Origin: Puniceicoccaceae bacterium
GTDB lineage: Bacteria; Verrucomicrobiota; Verrucomicrobiia; Opitutales; Opitutaceae
NCBI GenBank assembly: GCA_007695295.1
Contig: REEB01000129.1
Span: forward strand, 1-64,000
DNA length: 64,000 nt
Reading direction: 5' to 3'
Positions within the stretch are counted from its first letter, which is position 1. Every line of letters starts with the position of its first letter. A program made the translations under genes and the position numbers. The notes beneath the pieces were generated by a model, which had not been told where the DNA came from, searched no databases, and saw nothing but the letters and a program-made list of their open reading frames with translations. Positions 51,330-57,864 of this stretch are shown piece after piece.

Positions 51330-53373
51330 GGACGCTTCCAGCCCCGCCAAACCGCCGGCCAAGGGCGGGGACCGTTTTTTCGATGCCCGCTTCTCCATCG
51401 AAGCGATCCAGCACGAACCCTACGAAAACGGCTTCACCTGGCGCACGGTGCTGGGGGCGTTCTTCATCGCCTTTGTCATGCTGCCGGGACTCATCTTCAT
51501 GGGTCTCATGATCGGGCAGGACATGGGCACGGCGGCGGAGTGGGTCACGATCATCCTTTTTGTCGAGATCGCGCGGCGGTCCTTCATGACGCTGCGCAAG
51601 CAGGAGCTTTACATGCTCAAGTACACCGCCGCGCAACTCACCCATGTGGCCGGCGGCCTCGCGCTGGGCGGGGGCATGTTCGGCATGCTGGTCTGGAACC
51701 GCTACCTGCGCCACAGCGAGCCTTTTCACAGCTTCGGCATCGCCCACCAGGTTCCCGACTGGGTCTCCCCCTACGGAGACGCCGCCTTCACCGAGCCCTT
51801 CACCTCCCCGATCTGGCTGCCGGTCATCACCGTGACGCTGCTTTCGATGGTGCTCTCCAAGCTGACGCAGCTCGCGCTCGGCTTCATGGCCTACAAGGCG
51901 ACCGCGGACATGGAGAAGCTGCCGTTCCCGCTCGCGCCGATCAACGCCGAGGGGGCGATCGCCCTGGCCGAGACCAGCCAGGAAAAAAACAAGCGCGGCT
52001 ACCGGCAGTACTGCTTTGCCATCGGCGTGATCCTCGGGGCGGCTTTCGGCGCCTTTTATGTCGCCGTGCCGACCTTGACGGGCGCCTTTTTGGAGCGGCC
52101 GCTGCAGCTCATCCCGATCCCTTTCCTGGATTTGACGACCTCCTTCGAATCTTGGCTGCCGGCCGCGCCCATCGGGATCAGCCTCAACCTCGGCCTTCTC
52201 TTCATCGGCTTCGTGCTGCCCTGGCGGATCGTGGTCGGGATGGTGGCCAGCACGCTGCTTTTTCAACTCGTCCTCAACCCGCTGTTTCAGCGCGCGGGTT
52301 GGCTGCCGACTTGGGCGCCGGGGAAAGGCGCGATCGAAACAAATCTCTCCAACAGCGTCGATCTCTACCTCTCGATCGGGATCGGAGTGGCCTTTGCGAT
52401 TCTCTTTGTCGGCTTGTTCGGGATTGCCCGGGCCCTCCTCAATCACCGGCGCAATCGAGACCCCGGGGAGGGTGGATTCGACCTGCGCAAACTCTGGGAA
52501 CGGGACCGGGAGCGCGGGGATCCCCCTATCTGGGTGCCGCTGCTGGTCTGGATTTCGGCTTCCATCGGCTACGTGGTTTTTTCCAATCACCTCGTCAACT
52601 CCGGTCTGCCCGCGGAAGAGCGCTTCAGCATCTGGTGGCTGATCGGGTTCGCGTTTTTCTGGACGCCGATGAACACCTACATCAACGCCCGCATGTCGGG
52701 CATTGCCGGCCAGCACGCCGGGGTGCCGTTCGTCAGCGAAGGCGCGATTTTTCTGTCCCAGCACCGCGGGGTGGCGATCTGGTTCGCGCCTCTGCCCATC
52801 GCCAACTACGGCTACATGGCCGACCTGCTGCGGGAGACCCAGCTCACCCGCACCCGCTTCACCTCGATCCTCAAGGCGGAGCTGCTGGTCTTTCCGCTCC
52901 TCCTCTTTGCGTCGTTTCTCTACTGGAGCTTCATCGTGGGTTTGGCCCCCATCCCGTCGGACAACTATCCCTACGTGCAGCAGTTCTGGCCGCAGTTTGC
53001 GACCATGCAGGCGCTCTGGGCCTCATCGATGCAGGAAGGGCAGACCCTGCTCCTCGATGCGCTCAAGCCGGAAGTCATCCTCGGCAGCCTGGCCGGTTCG
53101 CTGGCGCTCTTCTCCGGCTTCGGAGTGGCCGGGATCAGCGCCCAATACCTCTACGGCGGCATTACCACCCTCACGCAGCTGCCCCACATGGCCGTCCCGA
53201 TTTTCATCGGAGCGCTGCTCGGCCGCTACGTCTTTGCCCGCCGCTTCGGCGTCGAAAAATGGACGAATTATACCCCCATCCTCGCGGTCGGCTTTGCCGC
53301 CGGCATCGGCCTGATCGGGATGTTCAGCATTGCGATCAACTTCCTCTGGTCGTCGATCGGAACGGGGTATTGA
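51322..53373 (+). CDS. OPT/DUF6785-like integral membrane transporter-type protein
   Basis: A 683-residue protein with about 14 hydrophobic segments after a ~35-residue soluble N-terminus. YKATADMEKLPFPLAPINAEGAIALAET and the central WWLIGFAFFWTPMNTYINARMSGIAGQHAGVPFV are typical of OPT-like transporter proteins, in the DUF6784/DUF6785 group. It differs from the 965-residue protein upstream in lacking the large helical insert, so the two may form a pair. The ATG at 51322 overlaps the preceding stop by 8 bases and gives a plausible N-terminus. It ends the operon; after it comes a repeat-containing, gene-free region to 54062. The transported substrate is unknown. Confidence 0.78.
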   Translation: MPEDASSPAKPPAKGGDRFFDARFSIEAIQHEPYENGFTWRTVLGAFFIAFVMLPGLIFMGLMIGQDMGTAAEWVTIILFVEIARRSFMTLRKQELYMLKYTAAQLTHVAGGLALGGGMFGMLVWNRYLRHSEPFHSFGIAHQVPDWVSPYGDAAFTEPFTSPIWLPVITVTLLSMVLSKLTQLALGFMAYKATADMEKLPFPLAPINAEGAIALAETSQEKNKRGYRQYCFAIGVILGAAFGAFYVAVPTLTGAFLERPLQLIPIPFLDLTTSFESWLPAAPIGISLNLGLLFIGFVLPWRIVVGMVASTLLFQLVLNPLFQRAGWLPTWAPGKGAIETNLSNSVDLYLSIGIGVAFAILFVGLFGIARALLNHRRNRDPGEGGFDLRKLWERDRERGDPPIWVPLLVWISASIGYVVFSNHLVNSGLPAEERFSIWWLIGFAFFWTPMNTYINARMSGIAGQHAGVPFVSEGAIFLSQHRGVAIWFAPLPIANYGYMADLLRETQLTRTRFTSILKAELLVFPLLLFASFLYWSFIVGLAPIPSDNYPYVQQFWPQFATMQALWASSMQEGQTLLLDALKPEVILGSLAGSLALFSGFGVAGISAQYLYGGITTLTQLPHMAVPIFIGALLGRYVFARRFGVEKWTNYTPILAVGFAAGIGLIGMFSIAINFLWSSIGTGY

Positions 53374-53430
53374 AACCAACCCCGAAAGCTCACGGCGCCC
53401 CCGGTTGCGGGTCTTGGTTGGCCCCCGGCC

Positions 53431-53622
53431 GATCTTAATCGTAATCCTACTCGTAATCCTAATCGATTTAACGAGTGCCAATGACTGCTCATCCGCAGCA
53501 CCTCTGCCAGTAGCATCCATGAAGAATCTTCGGGGGGTAGGACGCAGGATCTGAAGAAGAACGGGAAGAGGGATTATGATTACGATTACGAGTAAGATTA
53601 CGGGATTGGACAGAGGTGTCCC
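53431..53622 (+). repeat. GATTAC-ended interspersed repeat, copy B
   Basis: About 190 bases: left tract AATCGTAATCCTACTCGTAATCCTAATCG, a core with the relics ACGAGTGCC, CTGCC and AAGAATCT, AAGAAGAACGGGAA, and a right tract with GATTATGATTACGATTACGAG. The tracts are inverted relative to each other. It overlaps by a few bases with copy C, sharing GGTGTCCC. The copy is more diverged in its core than copies A and C. Confidence 0.8.
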
Positions 53623-53804
53623 GCGGGCTCATCTTAATCGTAATCCTACTCCTAATCATAATCGACGGATCGAGTGCTGTTCTGCCAGCCGCATCCCTGA
53701 AGAACCATCTGGGTACGGCGCAGGACCTGAAGAAGAACGGGAATTGGGATTATGATTACGATCATGATTACGATTATGATTACGGGTTTGGACAGGGGTG
53801 TCCC
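53615..53804 (+). repeat. GATTAC-ended interspersed repeat, copy C
   Basis: About 190 bases in the same orientation as copy B. From GTGTCCCGCGGG, then AATCGTAATCCTACTCCTAATCATAATCGACGG, a core with ATCGAGTGCTGTTCTGCCAGCCGCATCCCTGAAGAACCATCTGGGTACGGCGCAGGACCTGAAG (positions 53668-53732 approx.), and a right tract of GATTATGATTACGATCATGATTACG units ending GATTACGGGTTTGGACAGGGGTGTCCC. Copy A at 11624-11806 is its closest relative. In this orientation a hydrophobic ILIVILLLIII-D-G-S-S stretch can be read, but this seems to be a by-product of the repeat. Confidence 0.85.
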
Positions 53805-53827
53805 ATTGGTGACCCAAGCCAGAATAG

Positions 53828-53876
53828 GGGGAGCATCTTGCTCCCCTTCCTCCCAACATGGGAGCAGGATGCTCCC
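53828..53876. repeat. Two small palindromes around GGGAGCA
   Basis: GGGGAGC-ATCTT-GCTCCCC (53828-53846) and GGGAGCA-GGA-TGCTCCC (53860-53876) are both perfect stems of seven pairs. They lie after copy C of the long repeat and before the unknown gene at 54063-54695. They could form RNA hairpins in either direction. The rest of 53374-54062 contains no gene that I can support. Confidence 0.55.
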
Positions 53877-54062
53877 GCTAATTTCCTGAGTTCAACAGCA
53901 CCTCCAGGTGCGGACCTTGATCCGGCAAGAGAGCCGGTAGTCGTAGGCAGGGCCGATGCCGGGATCGTCGTGGTAACGGCTGTTTCCCATCTCGGTAACC
54001 TCTGTCGAGTGCAAAGGCACGGAAGTGTCCCCTTGGCAACCTTCTCTCCGCCCGGCCTGGCT

Positions 54063-54695
54063 CTATTGGGGCCTTGGTTCTGGCATCGTCCAGCACCGGG
54101 TGTATGCACTTCCCCTTACCGGCTGAGTGAATTTGCGCCTTTCGTAGTATCCCTCCATAAATGACCGAAACACTTGATATTCCTCATGCAAACCCGGCAA
54201 GGGATGCCCAGCAACGATGTATGCTGTCACGCGATCTTCTTTTTGAGCGAATAAGGCCCACCCTGTTTTTATTGCTAAAAGAGTGAGCTCGTCACCTTCA
54301 TTTATTGCCAATCCCGGATTCCACCAACTGGTTGACCCCCACCCCCTAATGTAGTGAACATCCCGAAAGGCTGCCCATTCGATATTCGTTTCCTCCGAAC
54401 CAGCGAACAAGTCTCCTTTGAGCAAAGTGGCCATTCCTTGCACCGGCAGATCAACTCGGATGTTGGTTATTCCACTTGTGGGGTAGTCGAATTGGAGCAA
54501 CACGCAAATCCGTTCTATCCCAGGCGGGATTGGAGTCATTCCAAGGCCAGCGAACATCAGCTCTGATTGCTCGTGGGTGAGTTGCGCCGGCGGACGTGGC
54601 GATACCCAAGGCCTGGCCAACAGGCCCAAAAGGATCAGGACGGCCAGAACAATCATGCCGATCCCCAAACCCAATCTCCTCTTTTTCTTATTCAT
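54063..54695 (-). CDS. Membrane-anchored protein of unknown function
   Basis: A 210-residue protein with a lysine-rich start and one membrane segment at residues ~9-27 (LGIGMIVLAVLILLGLLAR), then about 180 extracytoplasmic residues with no recognised motif. Notable stretches are ELMFAGLGMTPIPPGIERI and SEETNIEWAAFRDVHYIRGWGSTSWWNPGLAINEGDE. Its base composition is markedly less GC-rich than the genes on either side, a sign of possible transfer. The start overlaps the TGA of a frame on the same strand upstream (ATGA at 54692-54695). The C-terminal codons run into repeat-like DNA near 54063. Confidence 0.6.
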   Translation of the reverse strand: MNKKKRRLGLGIGMIVLAVLILLGLLARPWVSPRPPAQLTHEQSELMFAGLGMTPIPPGIERICVLLQFDYPTSGITNIRVDLPVQGMATLLKGDLFAGSEETNIEWAAFRDVHYIRGWGSTSWWNPGLAINEGDELTLLAIKTGWALFAQKEDRVTAYIVAGHPLPGLHEEYQVFRSFMEGYYERRKFTQPVRGSAYTRCWTMPEPRPQ

Positions 54696-55072
54696 TCATG
54701 CCTTTTCCTGCTTGGGCTGTTTTCCCAGCGTCGGTCGGAAAGCCGGTTTCCGTCCAAGTCGTGGACGCCTGTCCCGGCCTGGACTGGGAAAACCTCGGAC
54801 GTCTCCGGCAGGAAGGCCTGGCGGGTTTCATCGACGGGCTGACTGTCGAAGACGGCTTTCACTTCGACTGGACTGTAGGCCGGCGCGGCGGATCCGGCCA
54901 GCGCGACCTCACGGTGAAATTCCCGCCCGGCGCCCTGGGTGGACTGGTTGATTGGGTTTACGGTGCAGGTGGACGAGCAGTTGTTGCGTATGGCGCTGGC
55001 CCGGTTGCCCTTGCCATCGATGCAGTAGCCGAAGCCGCAGCCGGGCAGGGCGCGTCCAGTTTTCCGGGCATG
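54692..55072 (-). pseudogene. Possible gene remnant translationally coupled to the unknown membrane protein
   Basis: A minus-strand frame of about 126 codons, open from a TGA at 55073-55075, reads as protein-like sequence (PGCGFGYCIDGKGNRASAIRNNCSSTCTVNP with four cysteines, then AREFHREVALAGSAAPAYSPVEVKAVFDSQ). Its TGA overlaps the next ATG (ATGA), the pattern of real operons in this genome. No ATG, GTG or TTG start is available in it, so it may be the 3' end of a broken gene. The overlapping plus-strand frame is also long, so the call is uncertain. No other feature is supported between 54696 and 55213. Confidence 0.35.
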
Positions 55073-55213
55073 TCAGCAGAAACGACTCCGTCGTTCCGCC
55101 ACGGAGAGACGGGATTGCGTTTTGTTGAGGCGGCCGGCCCCGTCAGAATCAAGCAGCCTCGTATGGGACCACGGCAGTCGGTGTTTTGGAAGGTCCCCGT
55201 GGTTGGGAGAGCG

Positions 55214-55852
55214 TCAGTGTTGGGCAGGCCGGGTGCGGTCAATCGGCTGAGTGGGATCCTCCAGCCAGCGCTCGTAGTCGGCCCGTGGCACGAAGCGCAG
55301 CGAGGCGGAGTTGATGCAATACCGCAGGCCGGCGGGGCGGGGACCGTCGGGAAAGACATGCCCAAGGTGGCTGCCACAGATGATGCAGTGCACTTCGGTG
55401 CGGACCATGCCGTGGCTGCGGTCGATCTCCTCGCCGATGAAGCGGGCCTCCGCCGGTTGGGTGAACGACGGCCAGCCGGTGCGGGAGTCGTACTTGTGCC
55501 GGCTGTCAAAGAGCGGAGTGTCGCAGCCGACGCAGAAGTAAACCCCGTCCCCACGATGGTTCCAGAAGGCATTATGGAATGGCCGTTCCGTTCCGTGCTG
55601 CCGGGCGACGCGGTATTGCTCCTCGGTGAGAAGGGTGCGCCACTCGGCATCGCTGCGCTGCACCCGCCGCTGGCTGTGGTCGAGCACGACCGAAGAGGGG
55701 AGCCCGCAGGCCGAAAGCTCGTCCCCGGGGCAGACCACTTCTTTGGAGGCCGGTGCCAAAGGCTGGAGGCGGAAGCCGTTGCCGGCGATTGCGATACCGG
55801 CGAGGAGCAGCACGGCGCTGCCAAAAATGGCGGAGAGGACGGGGGCTTTCAC
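55214..55852 (-). CDS. msrB: Peptide-methionine (R)-S-oxide reductase, membrane-anchored
   Basis: A 212-residue MsrB, which reduces the R-form of oxidised methionine. The C-terminal ~140 residues carry the family pattern: SDAEWRTLLTEEQYRVARQHGTERPF, DGVYFCVGCDTPLFDSRHKYDSRTGWPSFTQP with the zinc Cys pair, VHCIICGSHLGHVFPDGPRPAGLRYCINSASLRF, with the catalytic Cys in RYCINS. The N-terminal part is a membrane segment (LSAIFGSAVLLLAGIAIAG), so the protein probably faces the periplasm. The start is taken as GTG 55852 because the frame further upstream is not protein-like; support for it is limited. Confidence 0.93.
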   Translation of the reverse strand: MKAPVLSAIFGSAVLLLAGIAIAGNGFRLQPLAPASKEVVCPGDELSACGLPSSVVLDHSQRRVQRSDAEWRTLLTEEQYRVARQHGTERPFHNAFWNHRGDGVYFCVGCDTPLFDSRHKYDSRTGWPSFTQPAEARFIGEEIDRSHGMVRTEVHCIICGSHLGHVFPDGPRPAGLRYCINSASLRFVPRADYERWLEDPTQPIDRTRPAQH

Positions 55853-56051
55853 GACGGCAGCAAACGACGACTCCCCCCGGCGCGCAAGTGGGAGGCCATG
55901 ATTGTTGGCAAGGAGTAATGTGTGATGAGTAATGAGTGACCCCGCGGTCGCGGGGCAGGCCGGGCGCGGAGCGAACCGGACTAATGCTGAAAATAGGGCG
56001 GGGGACCCCGCGGTCGTAGGCGCCAAGGTGACAAGGCGGGTGGTGGGAAGC

Positions 56052-56072
56052 AAGGGACCTGGAAGGTCCCTC
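56052..56072 (-). terminator. Hairpin after prfC, possible terminator
   Basis: A perfect seven-pair stem GGGACCT/AGGTCCC with a 3-base loop, read on the minus strand, 19-38 bases after the prfC stop. Only TT-GCTT follows, so termination is uncertain. The rest of 55853-56090 contains a duplicated GACCCCGCGGTCG (55938 and 56013) and a GAGTAATG tandem near 55912, and no gene that I can support. Confidence 0.45.
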
Positions 56073-56090
56073 AACTCTGGCGGGGGGCTG

Positions 56091-57716
56091 CTAAACCCGG
56101 GCCGCTTGCGCCGAGGGAGGGCGGAGGAAGAGCTTCAGTCCGGGGTTTTTCTCAAGGATGAAGTCCACATGCCAGCCGCTGGGAAAGAGGAGGACAAACC
56201 GACCTTCGCGGTCGAGGGCGCGTGCCGCGCCGGTCGGCAACGGCAGGGCGCCGAAGGCCTCTTCGGAAAAGTCCGCCGGCAACCAGCGGGCCGCTTTCCA
56301 GGCCGTCGGCTCAAGGCGGGCGGTGACCCGGTACTCGGCTTCGAGCCGAAAGAGCACGACATCGAACTGGAGCGGACCGACCGCCCCGAGCAGCGCGATG
56401 GCCGCGGGGTTGCGCCACAGGGAGAAGCCCTGCACGACTTTTTCCTGGAGGAGTTGTTCGAGGCCGGAGCGGAAACGCTTGAAGGCACCGGTATCCGGAT
56501 TGTGGAGAAAGGCGAAGGACTCCGGGGAGAAGGCCGGGATGCCTTCATACTCGATCCGCGGATCTTCTGTAAGTGTATCGCCGATACCGAATTCCGCATG
56601 GCCGGCCAGGCCAAGGATGTCGCCGGGCCAGGCTTCGTCGGCGGTTTCCCGGTCCTGGCCGAAGAGTTTTTGGGAAAACGAAAGCCGCACGGTGCGGCCG
56701 CTCTGGGCGTGACGGACCGTCATGTCCCGCGAAAAGCGGCCGGAGCAGACGCGGAGGAAAGCGACTTTGTCCCGATGACTCGGATCCATGTTGGCCTGGA
56801 TTTTGAAAATGAAGCCGGAGAAGGCGGACTGGAGGGGATCGACGGGGCCCTCCCGGCCGGTCTTGGGACCGGGGGCGGGAGCGTGGCGGAGAAAGCCGTC
56901 GAGGAGCAGCTCGATGCCGAAGTTGTTGATCGCACTGCCGAAGTAAACCGGGGTGGTGTCGCCGCCGAGGACCGCCTCGGGGTTGAGCGAGGCACCCGCG
57001 CCTTCGAGCAACTCCAGCTCATCCTTGGCGGTATCGAGCACTTCCGGATCGAGGAGGTTGTGCAGCTTGGGGTCGGTGGGGTCGGCAACCGAGAGCGGAG
57101 CGCGGAATTTGCCCCCCGGCGTGCGTTCGAAGAGGTGGAGCTGGTTTTCGAGCCGGTCGAAGAGGCCGCGGAAGGTGGGTCCCATGCCGAGCGGCCAGGT
57201 GACCGGAAAGGCATGGAGCTGGAGTGACTCCTCGATCTCGTCGAGCAGGGCGAGCGGCTCCTTGCCGGGGCGGTCGCACTTGTTGATGAAGGTGACGATG
57301 GGCACGCTGCGTTCGCGGCAGACCTCGAAGAGCTTGCGGGTCTGGCTTTCGATGCCCTTGGCGCCGTCGAGGACCATGATGACGGCATCGACCGCGGTGA
57401 GCACGCGGTAGGTGTCTTCGGAGAAGTCGCGGTGACCGGGGGTGTCGAGCAGGTTGACCGCGAAGCCCTTGTATTCAAAATTCAATACCGTGGAGGAGAC
57501 GGAGATGCCGCGCTGTTTTTCCAGCTCCATCCAGTCGGAGGCGGTGGAACGCTGGTTTTTGCGTGCCTTGACGGAGCCGGCCAATTGGAGAGCGCCCCCG
57601 TAGAGGAGGAATTTCTCGGTCAGGGTGGTTTTCCCGGCATCCGGGTGGGAGATGATGGCGAAGGTGCGGCGGCGGGCGTGCTCGCGGCGGATGGCCTCTA
57701 TGGAAACGGTCGTCAT
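56091..57716 (-). CDS. prfC: Peptide chain release factor 3
   Basis: A 541-residue translational GTPase that removes release factors 1 and 2 from the ribosome after termination. GTPase motifs: AIISHPDAGKTTLTEK, EKQRGISVSST, LLDTPGHRDFSEDTYR, TFINKCDRPGKEPL. RF3-specific features include SVKARKNQRSTASDWMELE and the second-domain PVYFGSAINNFGIELLLDGF. The C-terminal part (GPLQFDVVLFRLEAEYRVTARLE) is intact. The length is normal for the family. It is divergently placed from the large repeat protein at 57865, with 148 bases between the starts. Confidence 0.97.
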   Translation of the reverse strand: MTTVSIEAIRREHARRRTFAIISHPDAGKTTLTEKFLLYGGALQLAGSVKARKNQRSTASDWMELEKQRGISVSSTVLNFEYKGFAVNLLDTPGHRDFSEDTYRVLTAVDAVIMVLDGAKGIESQTRKLFEVCRERSVPIVTFINKCDRPGKEPLALLDEIEESLQLHAFPVTWPLGMGPTFRGLFDRLENQLHLFERTPGGKFRAPLSVADPTDPKLHNLLDPEVLDTAKDELELLEGAGASLNPEAVLGGDTTPVYFGSAINNFGIELLLDGFLRHAPAPGPKTGREGPVDPLQSAFSGFIFKIQANMDPSHRDKVAFLRVCSGRFSRDMTVRHAQSGRTVRLSFSQKLFGQDRETADEAWPGDILGLAGHAEFGIGDTLTEDPRIEYEGIPAFSPESFAFLHNPDTGAFKRFRSGLEQLLQEKVVQGFSLWRNPAAIALLGAVGPLQFDVVLFRLEAEYRVTARLEPTAWKAARWLPADFSEEAFGALPLPTGAARALDREGRFVLLFPSGWHVDFILEKNPGLKLFLRPPSAQAARV

Positions 57717-57799
57717 GCAGGTCTGGAATCAGCCCCCGGCGCGGGGTTTGTCGATGGAAAAGCGACCGCGCTGTTGGAGGTGGAATGGGGTGGTTGGTT

Positions 57800-57829
57800 T
57801 TGGATTGATAATCAAAGAAAATCTTATAG
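57800..57829 (+). promoter_or_regulatory. Candidate promoter of the large secreted protein, overlapping an inverted repeat
   Basis: TTGGAT (57800-57805), an 18-base spacer and TTATAG (57824-57829) lie 35 bases before the ATG at 57865. The AT-rich patch here stands out in a GC-rich region. It contains the 11-base palindrome TTGATAATCAA (57805-57815), which may be an operator. The match to consensus is moderate. Confidence 0.4.
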
Positions 57830-57864
57830 CACTATTAGCCCTCCGTTTCCCAGCCACTCCTCCG

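Noticed and set aside
53755-53790. CRISPR array from the repeated GATTACG/GATTATG units
   Set aside because: Units are only 6-7 bases with no unique spacers, and no cas gene is present in the window.
53616-54164. Plus-strand frame beginning with a hydrophobic stretch and Asp-Tyr repeats
   Set aside because: The hydrophobic and DY-rich parts are generated by the GATTAC/GTAATC tracts of repeat copy C, and the rest is not protein-like.
54596-55918. Plus-strand frame of 440 codons over the msrB gene
   Set aside because: MsrB on the minus strand has zinc and catalytic motifs in order; the plus frame is its shadow.
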